From an uncultured Pseudomonadota bacterium (GTDB lineage: Bacteria > Pseudomonadota > Gammaproteobacteria > Methylococcales > Methylomonadaceae): 37,333 nt of DNA. Both the position numbers and the translations under genes were made by a program. Positions within the stretch are counted from its first letter, which is position 1, and each line of letters starts with the position of its first letter. The stretch is from positions 1 through 37,333 of the forward strand of contig CAIQZX010000190.1 in assembly GCA_903876445.1 (NCBI GenBank), given 5' to 3'. The notes under the pieces are model-generated. The model was not told where the DNA came from. It saw only the letters and a list, made by a program, of their open reading frames with translations, and did not search any database. Below are positions 10,529 through 20,373 of this stretch, in pieces.

Positions 10529-10543
10529 GAATCTTGGAGATTC
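10529..10543 (+). promoter_or_regulatory. Hairpin holding the rpmJ ribosome-binding site
   Basis: The arms GAATCT (10529-10534) and AGATTC (10538-10543) pair over a 3-base loop. The GGAG ribosome-binding site of rpmJ (10536-10539) lies across the loop and right arm. The ATG follows at 10546. Folding would hide part of the site, so this may tune L36 translation. It is a short stem and may only be transient. Confidence 0.4.
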
Positions 10544-10545
10544 CT

Positions 10546-10659
10546 ATGAAAGTTCGCGCATCTGTAAAACCAATTTGCAGAAAATGCAAAGTTGTAAAAA
10601 GACACGGTGTTGTTAGAGTGATTTGTGAAGATGGCAGACACAAACAACGCCAAGGGTAA
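10546..10659 (+). CDS. rpmJ: 50S ribosomal protein L36, zinc-binding type
   Basis: L36 is the smallest ribosomal protein and stabilises 23S rRNA folding. The frame of 37 codons starts [17 protein letters not shown] and ends [11 protein letters not shown], the standard family sequence and length. The zinc ligands Cys11, Cys14, Cys27 and His32 are all present, so this is the zinc-ribbon (C+) form. It lies in its usual place at the end of the spc group, 42 bases after secY, with GGAG 6 bases upstream of the ATG. Confidence 0.97.
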   Translation: MKVRASVKPICRKCKVVKRHGVVRVICEDGRHKQRQG

Positions 10660-10666
10660 TTTCGAA

Positions 10667-10694
10667 TTGCTCAATCATTGTTATATGTTATAAT
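10667..10694 (+). promoter_or_regulatory. Candidate promoter of the alpha operon
   Basis: A perfect extended -10 element, TGTTATAAT (10686-10694), lies in the 77-base gap between rpmJ and rpsM. A weak -35 match, TTGCTC, sits at 10667-10672 with a 16-base spacer. Transcription would begin near 10701 and give a leader of about 36 bases. It would provide independent expression of rpsM-rpsK-rpsD-rpoA-rplQ in addition to read-through from secY. Confidence 0.65.
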
Positions 10695-10716
10695 CATATG
10701 CTTAACCTTAGAATTC

Positions 10717-10732
10717 ATACTCAAGGGAGTAT
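10717..10732 (+). promoter_or_regulatory. Hairpin over the rpsM ribosome-binding site
   Basis: ATACTC (10717-10722) and GAGTAT (10727-10732) form a perfect 6-base-pair stem around an AAGG loop. The AAGGGAG Shine-Dalgarno sequence (10723-10729) therefore spans loop and right arm, just before the rpsM ATG at 10737. In E. coli, S4 represses this operon by binding a leader pseudoknot at the rpsM start. This smaller structure could play a similar role, which is inference. Confidence 0.45.
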
Positions 10733-10736
10733 TTAA

Positions 10737-11093
10737 ATGGCTCGTATCGCTGGGATAAATGTACCAGACCACAAACATGCCGTTATCGCTTTAACTGCGA
10801 TTTACGGCATTGGTCGCCAGACTGCAAGTGAAATTTGTAGCGAAGTAGGTGTATTACCGTCGGTAAAAATTAAAGATCTAGCTGAAGAAAAAATAGAAGC
10901 TATTCGTAATGTCATCGCAAAAATGACTGTGGAAGGCGATCTTCGTCGCGAAGTTTCTATGAATATTAAGCGTTTGATGGATCTCGGTTGTTATCGCGGA
11001 ATTAGACACCGTAGAGGGTTACCGTTGAGAGGGCAGCGCACAAGAACAAACGCGCGTACTCGTAAAGGTCCTCGTAAACCAATTAAAAAATAA
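10737..11093 (+). CDS. rpsM: 30S ribosomal protein S13
   Basis: S13 is at the top of the 30S head and bridges to the 50S subunit and P-site tRNA. The 118 residues contain [27 protein letters not shown] and the C-terminal [20 protein letters not shown] with a basic tail. It opens the alpha operon, behind its own candidate promoter. Confidence 0.98.
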   Translation: MARIAGINVPDHKHAVIALTAIYGIGRQTASEICSEVGVLPSVKIKDLAEEKIEAIRNVIAKMTVEGDLRREVSMNIKRLMDLGCYRGIRHRRGLPLRGQRTRTNARTRKGPRKPIKK

Positions 11094-11118
11094 GTACCAA
11101 ATTTAAGAGTCCGAACTA

Positions 11119-11505
11119 ATGGCAAGTCAAAATCGTTCAAGAAAACGTATTAAAAAGGAAGTTGCAGATGGGATTGCACACGTCCATGCTTCTTTTAACA
11201 ACACAATCATCACCATTACCGATAGAAAAGGTAATGCACTCTCTTGGGCTACCTCAGGTGGTTCCGGTTTTCGTGGTTCACGAAAAAGTACACCTTTTGC
11301 TGCACAGGTTGCTGCTGAAAAGGCAGGTGCTGTGGCTCAAGAATATGGAATGAAAAACCTTGATGTGTTAATTAAAGGACCTGGACCAGGTCGTGAATCT
11401 GCAGTACGTTCATTGAACAATCTCGGCTTCAAAATTAATAACATTATCGACGTGACACCGATTCCGCATAACGGTTGCCGTCCACCTAAAAAACGCCGCG
11501 TATAG
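11119..11505 (+). CDS. rpsK: 30S ribosomal protein S11
   Basis: S11 forms the 30S platform and contacts mRNA near the E site. The 128 residues include [31 protein letters not shown] and [14 protein letters not shown], and end [17 protein letters not shown], the conserved C-terminus. It lies 25 bases after rpsM. Confidence 0.98.
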   Translation: MASQNRSRKRIKKEVADGIAHVHASFNNTIITITDRKGNALSWATSGGSGFRGSRKSTPFAAQVAAEKAGAVAQEYGMKNLDVLIKGPGPGRESAVRSLNNLGFKINNIIDVTPIPHNGCRPPKKRRV

Positions 11506-11523
11506 AGAAATTGGAGTACTAAC

Positions 11524-12144
11524 ATGGCAAGATACCTAGGACCTACCTGTAAACTAAGTCGCAGAGAAGGCACCGATTTATTTTTGAAAAGTAGAGGTAA
11601 ATCCCTCGAAAACAAATGTAAATTAGATCAGAGACCCGGTCAACATGGCACAAAACGGGCTAGAAATTCCGACTACGCTACGCAGTTACGCGCTAAACAG
11701 CGTTTGCGTCGCATATACGGCATTTTGGAAAAACAATTCAGAAACTATTACAAATCAGCAGATATGAAAAAAGGTGCAACTGGTGAAAATTTGCTAAACC
11801 TTTTAGAGTCAAGATTAGACAACGTGGTTTACCGAATGGGCTTTGCGTGCACTCGTGCAGAAGCACGTCAACTAGTGTCACATAAGTCAATTCAAGTTAA
11901 TGGTTCACTGATTAACGTGCCGTCTTACCAAGTTACCCCAGGTGACGTGTTGTCAATTAGAGAAAAAGCTAAGAAACAACAGCGCATTATTGATGCTTTA
12001 GCGGTAACAGAGCAGTATGGTTTTCCATCTTGGGTTGATGTCAGTTCGAAAGAAATGAAAGGCACTTTTACTAGTCTGCCTGATCGCACTGATTTAGGTA
12101 CTGATATCAACGAACAACTTGTAGTGGAACTTTACTCTAAATAA
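11524..12144 (+). CDS. rpsD: 30S ribosomal protein S4
   Basis: S4 is a primary 16S rRNA binder and, in E. coli, the translational repressor of the alpha operon. The 206 residues begin [19 protein letters not shown] and carry the S4 RNA-binding domain around [30 protein letters not shown] at about residues 98-128. It lies 18 bases after rpsK and has the family length of about 206. Confidence 0.98.
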   Translation: MARYLGPTCKLSRREGTDLFLKSRGKSLENKCKLDQRPGQHGTKRARNSDYATQLRAKQRLRRIYGILEKQFRNYYKSADMKKGATGENLLNLLESRLDNVVYRMGFACTRAEARQLVSHKSIQVNGSLINVPSYQVTPGDVLSIREKAKKQQRIIDALAVTEQYGFPSWVDVSSKEMKGTFTSLPDRTDLGTDINEQLVVELYSK

Positions 12145-12165
12145 TTGTAGTTCCGAGGAATATAA

Positions 12166-13179
12166 ATGCTTAGTTCCATCCCTAAATTGCTTAAATCAGA
12201 GTCAGTTGAGGTTGTAAGTGAGTCGCCAAATCACTCAAAGATCGTTATTGAACCTTTAGAGCGTGGCTTTGGGCATTCGCTGGGAAATGCGCTGAGACGT
12301 GTTCTTTTATCGACAATTCCTGGTTGTGCAGTGACTTCTGTTGAAATCGACGGTGTTCTGCATGAATACACTACGATAGAAGGTGTACACGAAGACGTAA
12401 TTGACATCCTGCTGAATTTGAAAAAGTTGGCTATTGTTATTGACAATAAAGATGAAGCAGAGCTAACTCTTTCTAAAAAGGGAGCTGGTACAATCACAGC
12501 AGGTGACATTTCCTTGCCGAATTATGTAAAGATATTGAATCCTGATTCAGTTATTGCAAATTTGACACAAACGGGCAATTTGAGTATGAAAATTCGAGTT
12601 GGTCGGGGTCGTGGTTACGAGCCGGCAAGTGTTCGTAAATCGAATACAGATGTTAATTACCCTGTTGGTACATTACATTTGGACGCTTCATTCAGTCCTG
12701 TTTTGCGTGTTGCCTATCAAGTTGAAAGTACACGAGTTGCACAGCGTACAAATTTAGACAAGTTAATTATAGACTTGGAAACAAATGGTACGGTTGATCC
12801 AAAAGAAACAATTAAACTTGCAGCATCTATTATCCATGATCAATTGTCGGTCTTTGTTGATTTTAAAGAAGTCAGTGAGCAGCCTAGAGTAGAATATTCA
12901 TCACCAGATGAATCTATCGATCCAGTGTTGTTACGCCCTGTGGATGATTTGGAATTGACAGTGCGTTCAGCGAACTGCTTGAAAGCGGAAAATATTTTTT
13001 ATATCGGTGACTTGATTCAGCGTACAGAAGTTGAATTATTGAAAACGCCTAATCTCGGTAGAAAGTCTTTGACTGAAATTAAAGATATTTTGGCGTTGAA
13101 AGGTTTGTCACTCGGCATGCGCCTCGAAAGTTGGCCGCCCGAAGGTCTAGCCGAACATAATCAATCCATATCACATTAA
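12166..13179 (+). CDS. rpoA: DNA-directed RNA polymerase alpha subunit
   Basis: The alpha subunit dimerises to nucleate RNA polymerase assembly and binds UP elements and activators. The 337 residues fit the gammaproteobacterial length of about 329-337. The N-terminal domain shows [40 protein letters not shown]. The C-terminal domain keeps [22 protein letters not shown], which holds the arginine (Arg265 in E. coli) used for DNA contact, and [20 protein letters not shown]. It lies between rpsD and rplQ as usual. Confidence 0.98.
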   Translation: MLSSIPKLLKSESVEVVSESPNHSKIVIEPLERGFGHSLGNALRRVLLSTIPGCAVTSVEIDGVLHEYTTIEGVHEDVIDILLNLKKLAIVIDNKDEAELTLSKKGAGTITAGDISLPNYVKILNPDSVIANLTQTGNLSMKIRVGRGRGYEPASVRKSNTDVNYPVGTLHLDASFSPVLRVAYQVESTRVAQRTNLDKLIIDLETNGTVDPKETIKLAASIIHDQLSVFVDFKEVSEQPRVEYSSPDESIDPVLLRPVDDLELTVRSANCLKAENIFYIGDLIQRTEVELLKTPNLGRKSLTEIKDILALKGLSLGMRLESWPPEGLAEHNQSISH

Positions 13180-13198
13180 TTTTTAGGTTATATTTAAC

Positions 13199-13561
13199 AT
13201 GAGACATCGTAAATCCGGTAGACAACTCAATATGAACAGCAGTCGCCGCAAGGCTCTGTTCACCAGTATGGCAAACTCATTGTTCAAACATGAGTTAATT
13301 AAGACTACTTTGCCGAAAGCAAAAGAACTTAGAGGTTTTGCTGAACCTCTGATTACATTGTCGAAAGAAGATAGTGTAGCGAAAAGACGTTTAGCATTTG
13401 CACGGTTGCGTGATCGTGACATGGTTACTAAATTATTTAACGAATTAGGACCACGTTATAAAGCTAGAGCAGGCGGTTATTTACGCATTATGAAATGTGG
13501 TTTTAGACCAGGTGACAATGCGCCAATGGCATATGTGGAACTTGTAGATCGCGAAGTATAA
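13199..13561 (+). CDS. rplQ: 50S ribosomal protein L17
   Basis: L17 is on the solvent side of the 50S subunit near the tunnel exit. The 120 residues begin [21 protein letters not shown] and contain [21 protein letters not shown] and [24 protein letters not shown]. It is the last gene of the ribosomal block and is followed by a strong terminator hairpin. Confidence 0.98.
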   Translation: MRHRKSGRQLNMNSSRRKALFTSMANSLFKHELIKTTLPKAKELRGFAEPLITLSKEDSVAKRRLAFARLRDRDMVTKLFNELGPRYKARAGGYLRIMKCGFRPGDNAPMAYVELVDREV

Positions 13562-13582
13562 TTACGCTTTAATGGCTATTTC

Positions 13583-13613
13583 AAAAAACGCCTGCTTAAC
13601 AGGCGTTTTTTTT
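13583..13613. terminator. Bidirectional intrinsic terminator between rplQ and dapB
   Basis: CGCCTG (13589-13594) and CAGGCG (13600-13605) pair over a CTTAA loop. Six A bases flank it on the left and eight T bases on the right. The structure therefore works as an intrinsic terminator in both directions, for rplQ on + and dapB on -. Confidence 0.93.
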
Positions 13614-13626
13614 GTCTTAAGTTTTT

Positions 13627-15568
<1,942 letters not shown>

Positions 15569-15612
15569 TGCTTGAATGTTAATAATTGAAAGGAAAGTTT
15601 TTGAATCTTTTT

Positions 15613-15640
15613 ATTATAAGGGCAAAATATATGTTTTAAA
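15613..15640 (-). promoter_or_regulatory. Candidate promoter of dnaJ-dapB
   Basis: On the - strand an exact TATAAT -10 (15618-15613) follows a TTTAAA -35 (15640-15635, 4 of 6 matches) with a 16-base spacer, about 45 bases before the dnaJ ATG. It looks like a housekeeping-sigma promoter; I do not see the CCCCAT element of a heat-shock sigma-32 promoter. The -35 rests just beside the stop codon of the DUF3422 gene. Confidence 0.4.
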
Positions 15641-15643
15641 CTG

Positions 15644-16945
15644 CTAAGACATATTTTTAATAATGTGGTGAATACGTTTAAAGCCTAAACCTATGCCAAT
15701 TAAAATAAATGGGATAGCTGCACCTTCAATAATTTCCGGATTAACGTGAAAATCTAATGCGTGCAGGGTTTCTGCCATTGCTCGAATCAGGCTTGCAGCG
15801 TAATAAGTAATCGCTACAACAGAAATGCCTTCGACCATTTGTTGCATACGCAATTGCATTTTAGCTCTTAACGCCATCGACGCTAACAAACCTTGGTTTT
15901 GCCTTTCGATAATAATATCAACGCGGGTGCGTAATAATTGACTTGTATTACCAACTCTTTCAGATAGCGAAGTGAAACGATTCGATGTTGAGCGGCAAGT
16001 ATTTACAGCGGGTTCGAGACGACGCTTAATAAATTCTCCAATAGTTTGAAGTCCTTGTATTCGTACTTCGCGTAAATCAATTAACCGTTGTTCAACCAAA
16101 TTGTAATAAGCATTTGCCGCTGCAAAGCGTAAATGATTACTTGAAACATGATGTTCAATTTCTGCAGCAAGAATTGTTAATTCATCAAGTAATTTCGAGT
16201 CATTTCCGGTGGATTCAGTCATCGCATTCGTGATGGTGTAAAGTTGCTGATCGGCTTTTTTTAATTCAGGATAAAGTTTACGAGCAATTGGAAAAGCAAG
16301 TAATGCAAGTACACGATAGACTTCGATTTCAAAAAGTCTGTGCATCAAGCGTGCGCCTTGTTCAACACGCAAATCTTCGTTCACAATTAAAAAACGGCTG
16401 AAACCATCGACATGAATTCGGAAATCGGTGAATACACACGCTGCACCACCAGTGACTGTCGAACCAACAATCGGATTATTTACAAAAAGCGGAGCAATTT
16501 TTGTTAAATCACACTGTTCATTTTTCGGTAAAATTGTGGCATGTGTCGCCACTAAAATCTTTCCCGTTAAATTAGAAAGCCAATCAGCAGGAACCTTTTT
16601 TAACGCAGGTGAAGAAAAAGGCTTTTCCTCCTCACCTTGGACATAAAATGTGTAAGTGCTAAATTCACCATGTTGTTCCCAGCGAATTTGGAATGAATCA
16701 AAGGTTGCACTGAAATGATCGGCATCAGCTGCTGGTGCAGATACACCAAAACGCTCACAAAGTTGGGTTAAATGTTTTCGTTCGTGAATTTTTTCTTCAC
16801 TTGAGCGAGATAAAGCTAAATGGCTAGCGCGAACCGGTAAACCTAAAATGACCGATGAACGAGCATGAACTTCATTGTGTAAAATAAAACGTTGCGGATG
16901 ATTTTCGGGAATAGGATAGACAGTAGTCACAGCAAAAAGGGTCAA
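15644..16945 (-). CDS. DUF3422 family membrane protein
   Basis: This matches the DUF3422 family, proteobacterial proteins of about 430 residues with unknown function. The N-terminus has the typical pattern PENHPQRFILHNEVHARSS. The middle is rich in helices (residues about 200-350, many charged and leucine positions), and the C-terminus has two hydrophobic segments (GISVVAITYYAASLIRA and AAIPFILIGIGLGF), consistent with an inner-membrane anchor. The start is uncertain: the open frame begins with TTG at 16945, while a GTG at 16930 also precedes the conserved part; neither has a clear ribosome-binding site. No partner genes suggest a role. Confidence 0.85.
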   Translation of the reverse strand: MTLFAVTTVYPIPENHPQRFILHNEVHARSSVILGLPVRASHLALSRSSEEKIHERKHLTQLCERFGVSAPAADADHFSATFDSFQIRWEQHGEFSTYTFYVQGEEEKPFSSPALKKVPADWLSNLTGKILVATHATILPKNEQCDLTKIAPLFVNNPIVGSTVTGGAACVFTDFRIHVDGFSRFLIVNEDLRVEQGARLMHRLFEIEVYRVLALLAFPIARKLYPELKKADQQLYTITNAMTESTGNDSKLLDELTILAAEIEHHVSSNHLRFAAANAYYNLVEQRLIDLREVRIQGLQTIGEFIKRRLEPAVNTCRSTSNRFTSLSERVGNTSQLLRTRVDIIIERQNQGLLASMALRAKMQLRMQQMVEGISVVAITYYAASLIRAMAETLHALDFHVNPEIIEGAAIPFILIGIGLGFKRIHHIIKNMS

Positions 16946-16961
16946 ATAAAAAAACAGCAGT

Positions 16962-17004
16962 GAAAATTAAAAAACGCATTATCACTTTATTGTAATAATG
17001 CGTT
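16962..17004 (-). terminator. Intrinsic terminator after the DUF2892 gene
   Basis: AACGCATTAT (16973-16982) and ATAATGCGTT (16995-17004) form a perfect 10-base-pair stem with a 12-base loop. On the - strand it is followed by TTTTTTAATTTTC. It lies just downstream of the small membrane protein gene at 17016-17228. Confidence 0.85.
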
Positions 17005-17015
17005 AACGGTTAAAA

Positions 17016-17228
17016 CTAGAGTTTGCAATTATTATTCAACGCAGAGCAAAGCGGACACCAACCAAAATAGCCTTCAGCGGCTAAAATTAAACCAATCAAT
17101 AACAACGGAATGCTTGCAAGGAAAACTGATGAGACTAACGCGACAATGCCGGCATATAAACGGTATTTTTTTTGTTGTTCGTTTATGTTTAGCTCAAATT
17201 TAACCAAACGCTTATAATCAAAACTCAT
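17016..17228 (-). CDS. Small DUF2892 (YgaP-like) membrane protein
   Basis: The protein resembles the DUF2892 family, the membrane part found alone or fused to rhodanese in E. coli YgaP. The ATG at 17228 gives 70 residues with GGGG 8 bases upstream; a longer frame to 17264 lacks this. The sequence has a charged N-terminus, then two close hydrophobic segments (AGIVALVSSVFLASIP and LLLIGLILAAEGYFG), and the family-type end GWCPLCSALNNNC. The cysteines at the end are typical. Function is unknown; related rhodanese fusions suggest sulfur metabolism, but that is a weak link. Confidence 0.75.
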   Translation of the reverse strand: MSFDYKRLVKFELNINEQQKKYRLYAGIVALVSSVFLASIPLLLIGLILAAEGYFGWCPLCSALNNNCKL

Positions 17229-17262
17229 TTTGAAACCCCAAATAATATAGTTATCAAAGAAC

Positions 17263-17307
17263 AAGCCACATAAATGGCTTTACCAAGCTGTGAAACTATA
17301 CACAGCT
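17263..17307 (-). terminator. Two tandem hairpins downstream of tadA
   Basis: AAGCCA/TGGCTT (17263-17268 with 17275-17280) and AGCTGTG/CACAGCT (17286-17292 with 17301-17307) are two perfect stems side by side in the 94-base gap between tadA and the DUF2892 gene. On the - strand the second is followed by the moderately T-rich GTTCTTTGAT. They may terminate tadA transcription or stabilise its 3' end; the short T tract keeps this tentative. Confidence 0.35.
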
Positions 17308-17322
17308 ACTCAAAATCTGCAA

Positions 17323-17814
17323 TCAAAAATTATTGCTTTTTCGCCGTGCAATAAAAAAATCTTTTAATAATTGAGAGCAACTTTCTTCTAAAATTCCACC
17401 CTGCCAAGCGACATGATGATTCAAAAATGGTGCATTTGTGAGATTTAACGCATTACATACCGCGCCACGTTTATTATCAAATGCACCGAAAACTAATCGA
17501 TTTATTCGTGCCTGACTAATTGCGCCCATACACATGACGCAGGGTTCTAAAGTGATATAAAGCGTGGTGTCAATTAAACGATAATTATCAATAATTTTCC
17601 CAGCGTGACGTATCGCGATAATTTCAGCGTGTGCGCTTGGATCGCACGCTTGAATAACTTGGTTCCATCCTTCAGCAATCATTTTTTCATTTTTAATTAT
17701 CAATGCACCCACCGGAACTTCACCTATTGATTCTGCCCGTTGCGCCAATCGAATTGCATAACGCATCCAGCTTTCGTCAATTTTCCGTTGATTTTCAGTT
17801 AAAATAGTTTTCAT
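17323..17814 (-). CDS. tadA: tRNA-specific adenosine deaminase
   Basis: TadA deaminates A34 to inosine in tRNA-Arg(ACG), allowing it to read CGU, CGC and CGA. The 163 residues have the zinc site of the family: HAE with His62 and the catalytic Glu64, and PCVMC with Cys92 and Cys95. EVPVGALII and the C-terminal NHHVAWQGGILEE are also typical. Its start is only 24 bases from that of hisC on the other strand. Confidence in TadA over a general cytidine/guanine deaminase is high because of the N- and C-terminal motifs. Confidence 0.95.
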   Translation of the reverse strand: MKTILTENQRKIDESWMRYAIRLAQRAESIGEVPVGALIIKNEKMIAEGWNQVIQACDPSAHAEIIAIRHAGKIIDNYRLIDTTLYITLEPCVMCMGAISQARINRLVFGAFDNKRGAVCNALNLTNAPFLNHHVAWQGGILEESCSQLLKDFFIARRKSNNF

Positions 17815-17838
17815 TTTTCAATCCCACAATAAAACTCC

Positions 17839-18909
17839 ATGTCAAAACTTAATTTACAAACTTTTTTTCGCCCAGAGATTTTAGCGTTATCCGCGTATCA
17901 TGTCGCCGATGCTCAAGGCTTTATTAAACTTGATGCTATGGAAAATCCTTACTCTTGGTCTAACGAATTTAAACAAAAGTGGTTGGTGCGATTAAAAGAT
18001 TGTCCATTAAATCGTTATCCCGATCCCGAAGCGCGGGAATTAGTCACAATGCTAAAAGCGTTAAATCAACTCCCAGATAATATAGATTTATTATTAGGTA
18101 ATGGTTCGGATGAAATCATTCAGCTTTTGTTAATGGCTTTGCCACCTAATTCAGCTATTTTAAGCACCACTCCTAGTTTTGTGATGTATAAACAAATCAG
18201 TGATTATTTAGGTTTAAATTATCACGGTGTTTCATTGCAAAGTGACTTTAATTTGGATTTGCCTTCGATGTTGGCAGCAATTGAACAGCATAATCCGATG
18301 ATTATTTTTCTGGCTTATCCGAATAATCCAACCGGAAATTTGTTTGATGTGAATGCTGTAAATCAAATCATCGAGGCAGCAAATGGATTGGTTATTATTG
18401 ATGAAGCCTATGAACCATTTGCGGATTCAAGTTTTATGAATCGTGTCGGAAATAATGTTTTAGTTATGCGAACCGTTTCGAAATTAGGTTTAGCAGGATT
18501 GCGTCTGGGGTATATTGCAGGAAAACATGAAATTATTGAACAATTACACAAAATTCGATTGCCTTATAATATAAATGTGTTGACACAATCTAGCGTTAAA
18601 TTTGCATTTGAAAATAAAGATATTTTCGACAGTCAAACTGCTGCTATCCGCCATGAAAGAGCGTTAATGTTTGCAGCATTAAATTCAATAAATGGAATTG
18701 TTGCTTATGAAAGTGCCGCAAATTTCATTTTGTTCAAAACGCCTGAAAATCAAGCGACAAGAATCTTTGAATCTATTAAAGCGCAAGGTGTGTTAATTAA
18801 AAATGTGCATCCGCAAGGTGCATTATTGAAGGATTGTTTGCGTGTCACAGTTGGCACACCAAATGAGAATCACGCCTTTTTGCAAGCACTGAAATATGCT
18901 TGTGAATAA
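17839..18909 (+). CDS. hisC: Histidinol-phosphate aminotransferase
   Basis: HisC transfers the amino group from glutamate to imidazole-acetol phosphate in histidine synthesis, using PLP. The 356 residues show the substrate-side LDAMENPY, YPDPEARELV, the GNGSDEIIQLL motif, LAYPNNPTGN, IIDEAYEPF and the PLP lysine Lys215 in TVSKLGLAGLRLG. Other his genes are not in the window. It is divergent from tadA and convergent with sbcB, 3 bases apart at the stops, with no visible terminator. Confidence 0.95.
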   Translation: MSKLNLQTFFRPEILALSAYHVADAQGFIKLDAMENPYSWSNEFKQKWLVRLKDCPLNRYPDPEARELVTMLKALNQLPDNIDLLLGNGSDEIIQLLLMALPPNSAILSTTPSFVMYKQISDYLGLNYHGVSLQSDFNLDLPSMLAAIEQHNPMIIFLAYPNNPTGNLFDVNAVNQIIEAANGLVIIDEAYEPFADSSFMNRVGNNVLVMRTVSKLGLAGLRLGYIAGKHEIIEQLHKIRLPYNINVLTQSSVKFAFENKDIFDSQTAAIRHERALMFAALNSINGIVAYESAANFILFKTPENQATRIFESIKAQGVLIKNVHPQGALLKDCLRVTVGTPNENHAFLQALKYACE

Positions 18910-18912
18910 AAA

Positions 18913-20373
18913 CTAAACACTAATTTTTAAATGGCGCATAGTTTCGTCAGCATAGTTTTTTAACGCTTGGATTATGGAATTATCTGCGCCTTTTTCTTTT
19001 AAAATTTCAATACGTTGGAAATAATCGATTAACGAATTATTTCCGTTAGAATCTAATTTATTAAGTTTATGAACACAAAATGCTCGCCATTTTTCCAATT
19101 CTTGAATAGTTAAAGTATTTGGGTAATTTCGCGCTCGATACCGAAATAACATTTCAGGCAAACGAGCATCTTCGAAATGTGGCAGAGTCGCTAATTTCTC
19201 AGGCGAACTTTTTCTAATTTGAGCCATTACTTTTTTATCTGATGCCGAAAAAAATCCACCACTATAAAGTTCAAAATCAACATCTTTGTTTTTTGACGAA
19301 GAATCCGCATAAGAATAATTAAAAACTTTGGCAATTTTATCTGTAAAAACTGTTTGGACTTGTTTTGACGCACGTTGTAATTTTTCACTATTTTTTAAGC
19401 ACACTTCAATATCAATTTCTAAACGTTTTATATCTTGTGGGCGTAAAACAGAGAGCGGCGCAAGAACAGGACATTTATTGATGTGAACAGTTTTTAGTGG
19501 AATACGATTCACATTTTCAGGTAAATTTTCATTCGCTGTAAAAAGACGTTCTTTAATTTCTTCGACCGATAATGTTAATAATGGTGTAGGCTCAACATTC
19601 AAATCATAGACTACGACTTCATTCGGATTAGCCGGATGTAAACATAGCGGTAACACAATAGCTAGGCAATTTCTAGTTGCAGGATACATTCCAGACACAT
19701 GAATTAAGGGAGAATGAGTAGTCAAATCCAATAATTTCAGCGCTTGGGTTTTAGTTCGATGGTCAAATAAAAATTGGAATAAACGTGGTTGGGCTTGCCG
19801 AAGCAGCCTTGCTAAATCTAATAACGCATAAACATCGGCAAGCGCATCGTGTGCGTTTGTGTGTGTGACATTATTTGCGACAGTCAATTGATCTAATTTG
19901 AAAATGGGCTTTTTTTCATCGTCATAAACCCAGTTGAAACCATCAGGGCGTAATGCTTGTGCGGCACGAAAAACATCCAGTAAATCCCAACGTGAATTAC
20001 CGTTTTGCCATTCACGTTCGTAAGCGTCATAAAAATTTCGATACAACGTGTGGCGCGTTACTTCATCATCAAAGCGAATTGAGTTATAGCCTAAACTGCA
20101 AGTATTTGGACGGACGAATTGTTCATAAATCAACTGCGCGAATTCAGCTTCACAAACGCCATTTTCATTCGCAATTTGTGGTGTGATTTTGGTAATCATA
20201 CACGCTTCTGGCTGCGGCAAAATATCTAAACTTAGTTTGCAATAAATCGAAATAGGATTGTCGATAACGTTAAAATCGTAATCTGTTCGAACACCTGCAA
20301 ATTGTAGCGGTCTATCTTTTTGTGGATGTGTTCCCGTTGTTTCATAATCATGCCAAAAGAAAGAATCTTTCAT
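18913..20373 (-). CDS. sbcB: Exodeoxyribonuclease I
   Basis: Exonuclease I degrades single-stranded DNA 3' to 5' and takes part in recombination and mismatch repair. The ATG at 20373 gives 486 residues. The N-terminal DnaQ-like domain begins FFWHDYETTGTHPQKDRPLQFAGVRTD, with metal ligands Asp9 and Glu11, and includes SLGYNSIRFDDEV and NAHDALADVYALLDLA. The C-terminal part matches the ExoI-specific region (PLIHVSGMYPATRNCLAIVLPL). The start overlaps the pilD stop by 4 bases (ATGA), which places it last in the six-gene run from 24617. Confidence 0.95.
   Translation of the reverse strand: MKDSFFWHDYETTGTHPQKDRPLQFAGVRTDYDFNVIDNPISIYCKLSLDILPQPEACMITKITPQIANENGVCEAEFAQLIYEQFVRPNTCSLGYNSIRFDDEVTRHTLYRNFYDAYEREWQNGNSRWDLLDVFRAAQALRPDGFNWVYDDEKKPIFKLDQLTVANNVTHTNAHDALADVYALLDLARLLRQAQPRLFQFLFDHRTKTQALKLLDLTTHSPLIHVSGMYPATRNCLAIVLPLCLHPANPNEVVVYDLNVEPTPLLTLSVEEIKERLFTANENLPENVNRIPLKTVHINKCPVLAPLSVLRPQDIKRLEIDIEVCLKNSEKLQRASKQVQTVFTDKIAKVFNYSYADSSSKNKDVDFELYSGGFFSASDKKVMAQIRKSSPEKLATLPHFEDARLPEMLFRYRARNYPNTLTIQELEKWRAFCVHKLNKLDSNGNNSLIDYFQRIEILKEKGADNSIIQALKNYADETMRHLKISV

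Noticed and set aside
18907-18915. Terminator between hisC and sbcB
   Set aside because: The stops are 3 bases apart and no stem with a T run is visible around them.
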